From: Candidatus Hydrogenedentota bacterium
GTDB taxonomy: Bacteria; UBA8481; J006
NCBI GenBank assembly: GCA_003697085.1
Contig: RFFU01000040.1
Coordinates: 1 to 64,000 of the forward strand
DNA length: 64,000 nucleotides
Direction: 5' to 3'
Part shown: in pieces, positions 17,183 through 25,688 of the stretch
Layout: each line of letters begins with the position of its first letter
Position numbering within the stretch: the stretch's first letter is position 1
Made by a program: the position numbers and the translations under genes
Notes under the pieces: generated by a model
Database searches by the model: none
Seen by the model: only the letters and a program-made list of their open reading frames with translations
What the model was told of the DNA's origin: nothing

Positions 17183-18676
17183 ATGAGGATGGTAGGGATT
17201 CGGCGGACGTTCGAGGGCGAGACGATGGGGGAGGCGCTGATCGCGATGAAGCAGCAGCTGGGAGCCGAGGCTGTTCTTTTGGGGCACTGGACGGAGAGGC
17301 GCGGCGGGTTTTTCGGCCTCGGCGGGAAAAAGATCTACGTGGTGGAGGGCGAACGGCTGCCGCGCTGGCTGGGCGGCGAGCGGGGCGAAGAGAGCAAGAG
17401 GGGTGCCGGTGGGCGGGCAGACGTTTCAAGAAGTCCCGGTTCTGAGAGAGTGTCACGCGAGACGATCGAAAAGATTATTTCAGCGGCAAATTCGGTACGA
17501 GCAGGAACATCGAGGCGGGATTGGATTATCGAAGAAGAAGCAAAACCGGATTATTCCGCAGCGGGAGTCTATGGTTGGCCGCGTCGTCCCGCTCGAGGGA
17601 AAGACGTCATCGAGAGGGAGGTTCGTTCCGAGGAGAGGGCGACGGAAGGTCTTTCCGCGGATGAAATGATGAAGGAATTTCGCAGGGAGATTCATTCGTT
17701 GATCCGGGATGAAATCCGAGTGGCGCTGGGTGGATTTTCCGCTGATGCTTCCATTTCCTCGGGGCCCGAAGTGGAGAAAGCGGGAGGTGGGAAACGGACC
17801 GATTCCCTTTCGGAGGGACGCAACACGGTTTCGGAACCTTCTTCAGCGGGGTCCGTTCCGGTGATCGAGACGAGTAACGAGAGCGAGGTACTGGAGAAAC
17901 TCTTGAAGAGGTTGGAAGCGGAGGCGGTGGAGGAAGAGATCGTGGCCGAGTTGAAGCACGCGATTTTGGATCGGACTGCGGCGGAAGAGCGGGAGGAAGA
18001 GACGATTCTACGCGCGCGGTTGGCGAAGGAATTGGGTGGACGCCTCAGGATAGCCAAACCCCTTGCTCCGGACCCCGATTATCCGACGATTCTGGTGGCG
18101 GTGGGTCCGACAGGGGTGGGCAAAACGACGACTCTGGCGAAGTTGGGAGCGCAGCTGCACGAAGCGGAAGGCCGAACGCTCGCTTATGTTTCACTCGACT
18201 ATTACCGCATCGGCGCCGCCGAGCAGCTCAAGACTTATTGTGACATTATGGAAGTCCCGTTCGAACAGGCAACGGAACCGGAGGAACTTCAGGAGGTCAT
18301 CGAACGGCATTACGACAAGGAATTTATTCTTGTGGATACGGCGGGGAGGAGTCCGTATAACACGGAAGGGATCGATGGATTGAGAAAGATGCTTGCGGGA
18401 GCGCCGTATCGGCCGAAAGCCCTTTTGATGGTTTCGGGATCGACCGAGATCGAGGAGATGCGGCGTATTTTGGAGGAGTTTTCGATCGTCGAGGATGTCC
18501 AATTGATCTTCACGAAGGTGGACGAGACGAATCGGTGGGGGAGGATGTTCACGGTTGCGGCGGAATCCTTGCTTCCGGTATCCTTCCTCACGACGGGACA
18601 AAGCGTTCCGGACGACATTCTCCCGGCGACGGCCGAGGCTTTCGTCGATCGGTTTCTGTCGCGGGAGGAGGCGTAG
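17183..18676 (+). CDS. flhF: flagellar SRP-like GTPase FlhF
   Basis: 497 residues. A short N-terminal domain (GIRRTFEGETMGEALIAMKQ) precedes a variable linker (about 75-215). The NG domain follows, with helical N part at about 230-290, P-loop GPTGVGKTTT at 308-317, SLDYYRIGAAEQLKTY, DTAGRS (G3), TKVDE (G4) and TGQSVPDD near the end. FlhF places flagella at the cell pole together with FlhG. ATG 17183 follows AGGGAGGT. It is separated from flhA by the repeat spacer and followed 2 bp later by flhG. Confidence 0.93.
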   Translation: MRMVGIRRTFEGETMGEALIAMKQQLGAEAVLLGHWTERRGGFFGLGGKKIYVVEGERLPRWLGGERGEESKRGAGGRADVSRSPGSERVSRETIEKIISAANSVRAGTSRRDWIIEEEAKPDYSAAGVYGWPRRPARGKDVIEREVRSEERATEGLSADEMMKEFRREIHSLIRDEIRVALGGFSADASISSGPEVEKAGGGKRTDSLSEGRNTVSEPSSAGSVPVIETSNESEVLEKLLKRLEAEAVEEEIVAELKHAILDRTAAEEREEETILRARLAKELGGRLRIAKPLAPDPDYPTILVAVGPTGVGKTTTLAKLGAQLHEAEGRTLAYVSLDYYRIGAAEQLKTYCDIMEVPFEQATEPEELQEVIERHYDKEFILVDTAGRSPYNTEGIDGLRKMLAGAPYRPKALLMVSGSTEIEEMRRILEEFSIVEDVQLIFTKVDETNRWGRMFTVAAESLLPVSFLTTGQSVPDDILPATAEAFVDRFLSREEA

Positions 18677-18678
18677 AG

Positions 18679-19584
18679 ATGAAGGCGGACCAAGCGGCGG
18701 CCTTACGGCTCTTACGAGGGCGGAACGGGGCGAAGCAGCGGCCATCGAGGATCGTCGGGGTCGGAAGCGGAAAGGGCGGTGTCGGCAAGACGAACGTGGC
18801 CTTGAATTTGGCAATCGAATTGGCGATGCGGGGACGGCAGACCTGTATCTTCGACGCGGATTTCGGGACGGCCAACGTCTGTATTCTGGCGGGGATCACT
18901 CCGCGATACACGGTCTCTCATGTTTTGAAACGGGGGATGGGGATCTCGGAAGTCATCGTAGAAGGTCCGGCAGGATTAAAGATCGTTCCGGGATCGAGTG
19001 GCATGCCGGACCTGGCGGATCTGGATGATTCCCGCCGCCGCCGGCTGCGGAACGCTCTCTCGAACGCAACATCACCCGCGGATTACCTTGTCGTGGACGT
19101 TGGCGCGGGGATGTCAAGCCGGGTGTTGGGGTTTCTGGAGAACGCCGATATCGTTCTGCTCGTGACGACCCCGGAACCGACTTCGGTCGCCGACGCGTAT
19201 GCGTTGTTGAAGGGGCTCGTTGCGCGCGATTTCCGTTCCCGAATCGGACTGATCGTGAACCGTGCCGAGAGTATCCAACAGGCGAGAACGACGGCGGAGC
19301 GGTTCCGTGTCTCGGCGATGAAATATCTCGAACAGCCGGTGGAGTGGAGCGGGTTTATTCTGGAGGACGCGGAGGTAAGGAAAGCCGTGGCCCGGCGGCG
19401 GCCGTTTGCCTGCGCGGCGCGGTGCAGTCGCGCGGCGCGTTCCGTGGCGATGATCGCGGACCGTATCGAAGGGGCCTCCGTTCCGGAACGAGCCTTCGAT
19501 GCTCTCGAATGCGGCTGGTCGTTTCTCAGATTGTTTCGGAGTCTCCTTTTTACGGGGCCGCGGGAAGAGCCCGCGTTGTGCTGA
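18679..19584 (+). CDS. flhG: MinD/ParA-like ATPase FlhG (FleN, YlxH)
   Basis: 301 residues. The deviant Walker A motif GKGGVGKTN is at 31-39, with DADFGTANVCILAG (switch I), VPGSSGMPDL and VVDVGAGMS (Walker B), and TTPEPTSVADAYALLKGL as further family blocks. FlhG sets flagellar number and regulates FlhF. ATG 18679 lies 2 bp after the flhF stop with GGGAGGAGG upstream. The C-terminal 60 residues are Arg/Ala-rich and less conserved. Confidence 0.92.
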   Translation: MKADQAAALRLLRGRNGAKQRPSRIVGVGSGKGGVGKTNVALNLAIELAMRGRQTCIFDADFGTANVCILAGITPRYTVSHVLKRGMGISEVIVEGPAGLKIVPGSSGMPDLADLDDSRRRRLRNALSNATSPADYLVVDVGAGMSSRVLGFLENADIVLLVTTPEPTSVADAYALLKGLVARDFRSRIGLIVNRAESIQQARTTAERFRVSAMKYLEQPVEWSGFILEDAEVRKAVARRRPFACAARCSRAARSVAMIADRIEGASVPERAFDALECGWSFLRLFRSLLFTGPREEPALC

Positions 19585-19597
19585 AGAGTTTGATCGT

Positions 19598-20191
19598 ATG
19601 ACGGGAAGGGACTGGAACGAGCGAAGACTGAAATGGGCCCGGCGCCGGGCCCGCGAGCGGAACGATATCGAATCGTGGAGGCTACTGCGCGATCTTGCCG
19701 CGGCGCTTGGGTTCACCGAGGAAGCGCGCGCGGCCGCTCTTCACATCGAGGAATTTACGGCCGGAACTCCGGCGCGATCTGGTTCCAAACGAGCAAAGAG
19801 AAGAAGTCAGGAGAATAACGATCGAAGTCAGGAGGATAAGGTTCAGGAAACGCAGCGGGAGGCGCCTCGGCGGGAAAAGCCTCCTCTTTCCGTTGAAAGG
19901 AACGAAGCGGAGTCCCTTGCTGTTCGAGAAAAAGAAGTCGACGACAAGGCCCGTGGTTTGGACGAAACGTACTCCCCGGCCCCGGTTCGCTATCGATTGA
20001 AGACGGGGTTGGGAGAGTTGCGCCGGGTGTGGTGGGAGGAGTTCAAGAGAGTTACGGGACGGAGCGGTTCAGCGATACGTTTTTCCACGACGGAGCCGAA
20101 TGAGATGGAGTTGGCGGTGGTTTCGGAGAAGGAAAGGCGGCTGGCCGCGCTCCTCGAGCAACATCCGGACATCGAGAAGGCGGCGTCTTGA
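19598..20191 (+). CDS. uncharacterised charged protein in the flagellar operon
   Basis: 197 residues, not recognised. No signal peptide or membrane segment. The N-terminal 65 residues are basic and helical (RRLKWARRRARERNDIESW). The middle (about 70-125) is a low-complexity Arg/Glu/Gln-rich linker, and the C-terminal 65 residues contain a Trp-rich helix (GELRRVWWEEFKRV). ATG 19598 lies 13 bp after flhG, and the stop overlaps the next start (TTGA). Its fixed position suggests a flagellar accessory or regulatory role, which is inference only. Confidence 0.6.
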   Translation: MTGRDWNERRLKWARRRARERNDIESWRLLRDLAAALGFTEEARAAALHIEEFTAGTPARSGSKRAKRRSQENNDRSQEDKVQETQREAPRREKPPLSVERNEAESLAVREKEVDDKARGLDETYSPAPVRYRLKTGLGELRRVWWEEFKRVTGRSGSAIRFSTTEPNEMELAVVSEKERRLAALLEQHPDIEKAAS

Positions 20192-20598
20192 TCAGGAGAC
20201 GGAGGTGTGGTGGATTTTCAATCCTTCTGTTTCTCTTCTTTTGCGGTGTGGCATTGATTGCGGGAGCGGTTCGATGGATTCAGATGGGCGACCTTTCCCC
20301 TCAAGCGAAGGCTCTGGAGTCCGGACTCATTGCGGTAGCGGTTCTGGGTGTCGGTGTTGTGATCCAAATCATCCTTTTGACGCTGGAGGGAGGCAAAGCA
20401 TCCTCGGCTCCGGTTCGGTCACGGGGCGGTCCCACCAAGACCGATATTTCCTCGATTCGACCCGAGGAATTGGCTAACATTGAATCGGAGTTGCCTGAGG
20501 TGGAGAAACCGGAGGTGACCGGAGTGCACGGCCGGCCCCCTGAGGAACTGGCCCAGGTCCTCCGAGAGATGGCGGGCGAAGAGGAGAAGGGGGAATGA
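20188..20598 (+). CDS. small two-helix membrane protein in the flagellar operon
   Basis: 136 residues, not recognised. Two membrane helices: about 9-29 (GFSILLFLFFCGVALIAGAV) and about 43-65 (ALESGLIAVAVLGVGVVIQIILL). The C-terminal 65 residues are soluble, acidic and proline-containing. The TTG start is inferred from the 4-base overlap with the preceding stop and GAGAAGG upstream; no in-frame ATG or GTG exists near it. It is followed 34 bp later by a tail-anchored protein gene. Confidence 0.55.
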   Translation: MIRRRRCGGFSILLFLFFCGVALIAGAVRWIQMGDLSPQAKALESGLIAVAVLGVGVVIQIILLTLEGGKASSAPVRSRGGPTKTDISSIRPEELANIESELPEVEKPEVTGVHGRPPEELAQVLREMAGEEEKGE

Positions 20599-20632
20599 GT
20601 CAGCGGCGAGCCGAGGGTGTGGAGCGGATTTG

Positions 20633-21670
20633 ATGGTGGAAGAGAGAGGAACAAGCTTGGAGACGGACATCCCGAGAGAGCGCGGGGATTCCGCTCCCCT
20701 CCTCGAGGTATCCTCGAGCGGGCGGATACGCCATATGTGCGCGGTCAAGGGCGCCTTTGCCGGGGATTTCACGGAGGTTCGTGGAGCCTTCATCGCGATC
20801 TTCGATATGGATCGCGAGATGGTCGAGCGGGTCTTCGTCGCGGTTGTCGGGGACAGCACGGATCTGAGGATGAGGGTGGACCAGGGGTGGAAGGAATTGG
20901 AAGACGCGATCGTCTCGGCGAAACTCTCCGGGCTGACGGCGAACCAAATGACTTCCGATGTCCAAAAATATCTCCGTCAGATGTTGCGTGACGATTTCGG
21001 GACGGAGGTGATCGAGGGGATCAAGACGGATCACGAGGCGGATGTGCGAAGAATCCTGATGGAGATATTATCGCGAGCGATCGCGGACAGCCGGGTTCTT
21101 TTGCAGATCGATGTGGAGCGTTTCGAACAGGTGGAGGGGGAAGAGGAGGATCGCGGAGAGGAGCGGGAGGGGGATGAGGCGAAGGACACGGATGCGGTGC
21201 CGGGGGCCGAGGCGGTGAAGCCGATGGACCGGTTGTTGACGATCAAAGTTGATCCGATTTTGGCGCCGGTCACGGGAACCCCAGCGAAGGATCTTTCTCC
21301 CGGAACGACGATCCTTGTTTACCCGCGCGAGACCTCGACGGTGCGAAAGAACGCGATGAAATTGCTGGCGGCGCGGCAAGGGCGAAAGGAAGGGGAAGCG
21401 TTGGAGGGGCGGGTTCTTTCGGTGACTCCAGCCGAGTTTGATCGCGTAACGATTCGGATGTCGATGGGGGAGAGTCTGCAGGGCCTGGCGAACATCTCGG
21501 GGGAGTTGCGCGTGAAGACGGCTGAGGCGACCGTATCGCAGGGGTTCCTCTGGTCGGATGAACCGGCGGTTGGCGGTGGAATCACCACGAAACATTTTGT
21601 GCTCGCCGCGCTCGCGATTCTGTTGATAATGGCGGTTATGGCCTATTTCGTTTTTGGAGGAGAGTTCTAG
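20633..21670 (+). CDS. uncharacterised tail-anchored protein in the flagellar operon
   Basis: 345 residues, not recognised. A mixed alpha/beta domain (about 30-160) has GLTANQMTSDVQKYLRQML and ends in a helix, SRAIADSRVLLQIDVERFE. An acidic linker (about 165-195) precedes a second beta-rich domain (about 200-310, DRLLTIKVDPILAPVTG). A single C-terminal membrane helix (about 320-341) ends in a short tail, so most of the protein should face the cytoplasm. It ends one base before the sigma-28 gene. The domain order suggests a membrane-bound regulator or scaffold, but no family match is claimed. Confidence 0.6.
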   Translation: MVEERGTSLETDIPRERGDSAPLLEVSSSGRIRHMCAVKGAFAGDFTEVRGAFIAIFDMDREMVERVFVAVVGDSTDLRMRVDQGWKELEDAIVSAKLSGLTANQMTSDVQKYLRQMLRDDFGTEVIEGIKTDHEADVRRILMEILSRAIADSRVLLQIDVERFEQVEGEEEDRGEEREGDEAKDTDAVPGAEAVKPMDRLLTIKVDPILAPVTGTPAKDLSPGTTILVYPRETSTVRKNAMKLLAARQGRKEGEALEGRVLSVTPAEFDRVTIRMSMGESLQGLANISGELRVKTAEATVSQGFLWSDEPAVGGGITTKHFVLAALAILLIMAVMAYFVFGGEF

Positions 21671-21671
21671 G

Positions 21672-22460
21672 ATGGCGACCTCCGAGAAGGATGTGCTTTC
21701 CGACGAGGAGATTTGGAAGCGCTACAAAGACACGGGGGACATCGAGGTCCGGAACCAGTTGATCGAACGGTACGCGCCCTTGGTGAAGTATGTTGCGGGC
21801 CGGATGGCCGTGAATATGCCCGCGAATGTCGAATTCGATGATCTCGTTTCCTATGGTATCTTCGGACTGATCGACGCCATCGAGAAATACAAGCCATCGC
21901 TCGGATACAAGTTCAAGACCTACGCGACGACGCGGATTCGCGGCGGAATCATCGACGAATTGCGTGCTCTGGATTGGATACCGCGTTCCGTACGACAGAA
22001 GTCGCGGCAACTTCAGGCCGCCTACGCGGAGTTGGAGAATCGTCTCGGTCGCGCGGCTACGGATGAGGAGGTGGCTGCGGAATTGGGGTTGAGTATGGCG
22101 GAGTTCGAGCAGTTGGTGAACGACGTCTCCGGTACGGCCGTGATGTCGCTGGAGGACGTCTGGCATGTCGGCTCGGACGACGACGAGGTTCAACTCGGGG
22201 ATACCCTGGCGGGAAGCGAGAAGGACCATCCGAATTACAATATCGAGCGGGAGGAAGTGAAGCGGATCTTGATCGAGGCGATCAAGGAACTTCCGCCGCG
22301 GGAGAAGGAAGTCATCGCGCTGTATTACTACGAGGAGCTCACGTTGAAGGAGATCGGGCTGGTTTTGGAAGTGACGGAGTCTCGCGTATCTCAACTCCAT
22401 TCGAAGGCGATCCACCGCCTCCGGGCGAAACTCCAGAAGAATCGCGAGGCCTTCACATGA
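21672..22460 (+). CDS. fliA: flagellar sigma factor, sigma-28 FliA/WhiG family
   Basis: 262 residues. Region 2 has LIERYAPLVKYVAGRMAVNMP, VEFDDLVSYGIFGLIDAIEKY and KFKTYATTRIRGGIIDELR, followed by LDWIPRSVRQKSRQL. Region 3 lies at about 115-155. Region 4 ends with LPPREKEVIALYYYEELTLKEIG and VTESRVSQLHSKAIHRLR. This is the FliA/WhiG subtype that directs late flagellar genes. ATG 21672 has GGAGGAGAG upstream and lies one base after the previous stop. No anti-sigma FlgM is encoded nearby. Confidence 0.95.
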   Translation: MATSEKDVLSDEEIWKRYKDTGDIEVRNQLIERYAPLVKYVAGRMAVNMPANVEFDDLVSYGIFGLIDAIEKYKPSLGYKFKTYATTRIRGGIIDELRALDWIPRSVRQKSRQLQAAYAELENRLGRAATDEEVAAELGLSMAEFEQLVNDVSGTAVMSLEDVWHVGSDDDEVQLGDTLAGSEKDHPNYNIEREEVKRILIEAIKELPPREKEVIALYYYEELTLKEIGLVLEVTESRVSQLHSKAIHRLRAKLQKNREAFT

Positions 22461-22478
22461 GCCGGGGGGGCTGCAGGC

Positions 22479-24200
22479 GTGTCGGAGCGTAAGGAAGAAG
22501 AGAAGGCCGTCGAGACCGCGGCGGAAGCAACGTCTGGTGCCGCCGCGCGGAACCTCTTTCGCATCTCGATCGACGAGGAGAACCGCGCGCTTTTGCTTCT
22601 CAATATCAAGGATGAGACGGCGCCTCCGACGGTGGAGGAGATCGTAACGGCGGCGCGGCGGGAGCGCGTCGAGCAGATCAATCAGGACGCCATTCGCCAG
22701 GCGATCGAACAGCGGGCGAAGGAGCCGATTTTGATCGGAAAATATCGGCCGCGGCCGGCTCAACCCGAAGTCTCGATCGCCAAGGATGGTATGACGGCTC
22801 ATCTCCGCATTCTTCCCCCGGAACCCGGCGGCGCGAAACTTTCGCTCGAGGAACTGAAGACCGCTTTGAAACAGGAAGGAATCCTCTACGGTGTGGACGA
22901 AGCCCGTCTCGAGAAATTGGCTTCCGATCCCGTTTACGACGAGGCCGTTGAGATTGCGAAGGGACGACCGACGGAGGACGGCGAGGATGGATGGATCGAA
23001 TATCTCTTCGAGACGGAGAAGACCTTTCGGCCCGCCGTGGCCGACGAGCACGGCCGGATCGACTTCAAGGAACTCAATCTCGTCGAGAACGTGGTCGAGG
23101 GACAGGTGCTGGCGGTTCTGCACCCCCCGACGGCCGGAAGGGCCGGAATCACCGTGCGAAACGAATATCTGGCCGCGAAGCCCGGACGCCCGGCTCGGCT
23201 TTTGGCGGGAAAGAATGTCGAGATTACGCCGGACGGAAAGGAAGCGCGTGCTCTCTGTAACGGCGTCGTGTCGCTTCTGGCGAACAAGATTCAGGTTTCC
23301 GAGGTCTTTACGGTAAGCGGAAACGTCGGCCCGGAGACCGGGAACATCAATTTTCTCGGAACGGTGCAGATCACAGGGGGGGTCGAGGACGGGTATAGCG
23401 TCAAGGCGACCGGTGATATTGTTGTTGGTAAGACGGTCGGAAAAGCGGTATTGGAGGCGGACGGCGATATTACGGTGCAGGGAGGAGTGATGGGGCATGA
23501 GGAGGGGAGAATCGTCTGTAACGGTGCGTTTCGAGCCCGCTTCGTCCAGGAGACGAATTTGGATGTTCGCGAGGACATTACGGTCGTCGATGCGATTATG
23601 CATTCCAACGTGGATTGCGGCGGGAGAATCATTGTTGGCACGGGGGGAAAGAAGGGGATGATCGTGGGCGGGTTGGTACGGGCCTTTCGCGGCGTCTACT
23701 GCAAGACGCTCGGCTCGCCGATGTCCACGAAGACTCAGGTGGAGGTCGGTGTTCAGCCGAAACTGGCGGCGCGGATGGAGGAACTCCAGCAATCCATTGT
23801 TCAGGACAGGAAGAATTTCGAGAACGTTCGGAAGGGAATTGCGGCTCTCGCGGCTTTGAAGCAGAAGCTGGGGCATCTTCCGCCGGACAAGGTGAAGATC
23901 CTTCAGACGTTGAGCGCGGCGCAGAATTCGCTCAAAGCGCGTATCCAGGAAATGGCGGCGGAGCTGAAGGACGTGCAGGCACGGGCTTCGGAAAAGGTGC
24001 GGGCCGTCGTGGCGGTTTCGGACACGCTCTATCCCGGTGTCAAGATCACGATCGGTTCGGTTCCGTTCTATGTGACGCAGGAGGAGAAATATGTGACGGT
24101 CAAGGAACTCAATGGGGAGATATCCGTTGGTTCCTACGAAGAGCCGCGAAGCGAGAAGAATCGGAAGAAGAAGGACTCCGATTCGGGAAAGGGGAAATAA
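22479..24200 (+). CDS. FapA family protein (DUF342)
   Basis: 573 residues. An acidic N terminus and a helical region lead into the Gly-rich beta-helix of the DUF342/FapA family (about 200-420: EGQVLAVLHPPTAGRAGITV, SGNVGPETGNINFLGTV, GRIIVGTGGKKG). A coiled coil follows (about 430-500), then a short beta domain and a basic tail. The family often lies next to flagellar sigma or chemotaxis genes; its biochemical role is not settled. GTG 22479 is the first plausible start, 18 bp after fliA. Confidence 0.85.
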   Translation: MSERKEEEKAVETAAEATSGAAARNLFRISIDEENRALLLLNIKDETAPPTVEEIVTAARRERVEQINQDAIRQAIEQRAKEPILIGKYRPRPAQPEVSIAKDGMTAHLRILPPEPGGAKLSLEELKTALKQEGILYGVDEARLEKLASDPVYDEAVEIAKGRPTEDGEDGWIEYLFETEKTFRPAVADEHGRIDFKELNLVENVVEGQVLAVLHPPTAGRAGITVRNEYLAAKPGRPARLLAGKNVEITPDGKEARALCNGVVSLLANKIQVSEVFTVSGNVGPETGNINFLGTVQITGGVEDGYSVKATGDIVVGKTVGKAVLEADGDITVQGGVMGHEEGRIVCNGAFRARFVQETNLDVREDITVVDAIMHSNVDCGGRIIVGTGGKKGMIVGGLVRAFRGVYCKTLGSPMSTKTQVEVGVQPKLAARMEELQQSIVQDRKNFENVRKGIAALAALKQKLGHLPPDKVKILQTLSAAQNSLKARIQEMAAELKDVQARASEKVRAVVAVSDTLYPGVKITIGSVPFYVTQEEKYVTVKELNGEISVGSYEEPRSEKNRKKKDSDSGKGK

Positions 24201-24201
24201 G

Positions 24202-24519
24202 GTGGCCGAACCGATTCACCTCCAGGTGAACGTCCTCCAAGGTGACGACGTGGCGCGGCAGATGCAAGCGCAGAAGGATGTCACGTCCCACCAGCAGATC
24301 GGACAGGAAGAGGATCGGGTGCAAGAGTCCCAGCAGGAAGAGACGACGGTCCAGGAGAGTCCGGAATCCCAGGAGAGCGAATTGGATCCCGAGGGCTCAG
24401 GGCGAGGTCGGGCGTTTCTCCGAAAGAGGCGGACGGGCGGGGAGGAAGAAGAGGAGGATGAGGAGGTGCGGGGGGCACCGGAACCGAACAAGGGCATCAA
24501 GGTTGATCTCGTCGGATGA
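24202..24519 (+). CDS. small acidic protein of the flagellar operon
   Basis: 105 residues, not recognised. The N-terminal 30 residues (AEPIHLQVNVLQGDDVARQM) look structured. The remainder is Gln/Glu-rich and low in complexity with a basic patch RGRAFLRKRRTG. GTG 24202 starts one base after the FapA stop. No membrane segment. Position in the operon suggests a partner of the FapA-like protein, which is inference. Confidence 0.55.
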   Translation: MAEPIHLQVNVLQGDDVARQMQAQKDVTSHQQIGQEEDRVQESQQEETTVQESPESQESELDPEGSGRGRAFLRKRRTGGEEEEEDEEVRGAPEPNKGIKVDLVG

Positions 24520-24585
24520 GCATACGATCTAAAAAAACCGTCCTGGGGAGCGGCGGCCGGTGGGGGAGACCAGGGAGGTGAACCG

Positions 24586-25113
24586 ATGGAACTAATCTTG
24601 GCGTCCGTTCTGCTTTCTCTGGGGGTGGGTTTGGCGGTTTATGTCGTGTTGAGCCGAAGGATCGAGCAACTCGTGGGACGTTTGGAGGGAGTGCCGGGCG
24701 AGGAGATGACGGAATTGGAGAGCCGTGTGGCCAATTTTATCTCGGAGTTGACGCGGGTGGCCAATTCTCACGCCAATGCCGTTGAGGATCGTCGTGAGGA
24801 ATTGCGTCGTGTGATCGACTTGGCGAACGAGCGGGTGAGAAGGCTGAATTCGCTTTTGTCGGATCTGGAGGTGCTGGAGAGGCGGTTACGGGCGGGGATG
24901 GCGGAATGGAAGGAGGGCGTGGCCGATGAGGCGGTGCGGAGAGAGGCGGGGGAAGCGATTCGGGAAGCGAAGCCGGTCGGAGGGAGGGACGAGATCGTCA
25001 AGGAAGTCCGGCGGCTTTCCGCGAACGGACGAACGGCGCGGGAGATCGCCGCCCATATGAAGAGGCCGGAGGACGAGATCCGGTTGATTCAACGCCGTCT
25101 GATGGATACATAA
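24586..25113 (+). CDS. membrane-anchored coiled-coil protein, last gene of the flagellar operon (DUF6115-like layout)
   Basis: 175 residues: an N-terminal membrane helix (about 2-23, ILASVLLSLGVGLAVYVVL), a long coiled coil (about 25-120) and a C-terminal small domain (about 133-172) with GRTAREIAAHM in the position of a helix-turn-helix. Membrane anchor plus coiled coil plus a short HTH-like end is the layout of flagellar-operon proteins such as SwrB and DUF6115; the family link is by architecture, not by strong sequence identity. ATG 24586 follows GGGAGGTG. Confidence 0.6.
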   Translation: MELILASVLLSLGVGLAVYVVLSRRIEQLVGRLEGVPGEEMTELESRVANFISELTRVANSHANAVEDRREELRRVIDLANERVRRLNSLLSDLEVLERRLRAGMAEWKEGVADEAVRREAGEAIREAKPVGGRDEIVKEVRRLSANGRTAREIAAHMKRPEDEIRLIQRRLMDT

Positions 25114-25136
25114 ATCGAGGGGCCAAGCGGGAGCGG

Positions 25137-25173
25137 GCCGAAAGGGAGGAGACTGACAGCCCGATTTTTCGGC
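25137..25173 (+). terminator. possible terminator of the flagellar operon
   Basis: The arms GCCGAAA (25137-25143) and TTTCGGC (25167-25173) are separated by a 23-base loop and followed by TTT. The loop is long and the T-run short, so support is weak; position 24 bases after the last flagellar gene is the main argument. Confidence 0.3.
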
Positions 25174-25688
25174 TTTAGAGGGACGAAGGAGGTTGGAGCG
25201 GTTTTCGAGGAGAAGAATGTTTTCCCATCGGAAACCTTCTGACCAGGAATTCCTTTATCCTTCCCCGTGTCTTTTTGTTGGCAAGCAGGGCAGGCATCGC
25301 AAATCATGGCCGAAGAGAAATCTCAGTATACTTGCTTTTCCTGGGAGTACAAACTTCTTACTTGTTGGAACAGGTTTGCAGGGGTTGACGGAACGCACGT
25401 AGGTCATCCGACGAAAATCAGAGTCCGTCGAAACGGCGTCCGAGGTCCAGCCAGTTGTCGAGGATACTGGCATCGCGGCGTTGCCTGTTAGTGGGTGAGA
25501 ATTCCGCGCGGGGGAGGGTCTGGCGGATGCTGATTTAAATCCTTTGGAAAAGATAAATTTTCTGTTAATTTCCCACAGTAAGGATGTATTCGGTGCAATG
25601 TAATGAGTCGAATCCAGAAGAACTGCGGTGAAAATAATTTTGAAACGCAGAATTATCTGACGACTGCACAAAGGTGGTGTAGGTAGAA
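25174..25688. other. gene-free spacer with falling GC
   Basis: About 515 bases between the flagellar operon and the next gene. I see no supportable gene. GC drops clearly from about 25540 onward, marking the left border of the accessory segment. Short open frames here have no start signals or recognisable protein. Confidence 0.5.

Noticed and set aside
15549-17456. Minus-strand open frame of 635 codons opposite flhA and the following repeat
   Set aside because: It crosses the repeat spacer and flhA/flhF without any protein motif; flhA is unambiguous on the plus strand.
25193-25671. Short frames on both strands between the flagellar operon and the Rossmann/propeller gene
   Set aside because: No ribosome-binding sites, no conserved protein pattern and a base composition gradient typical of spacer DNA.
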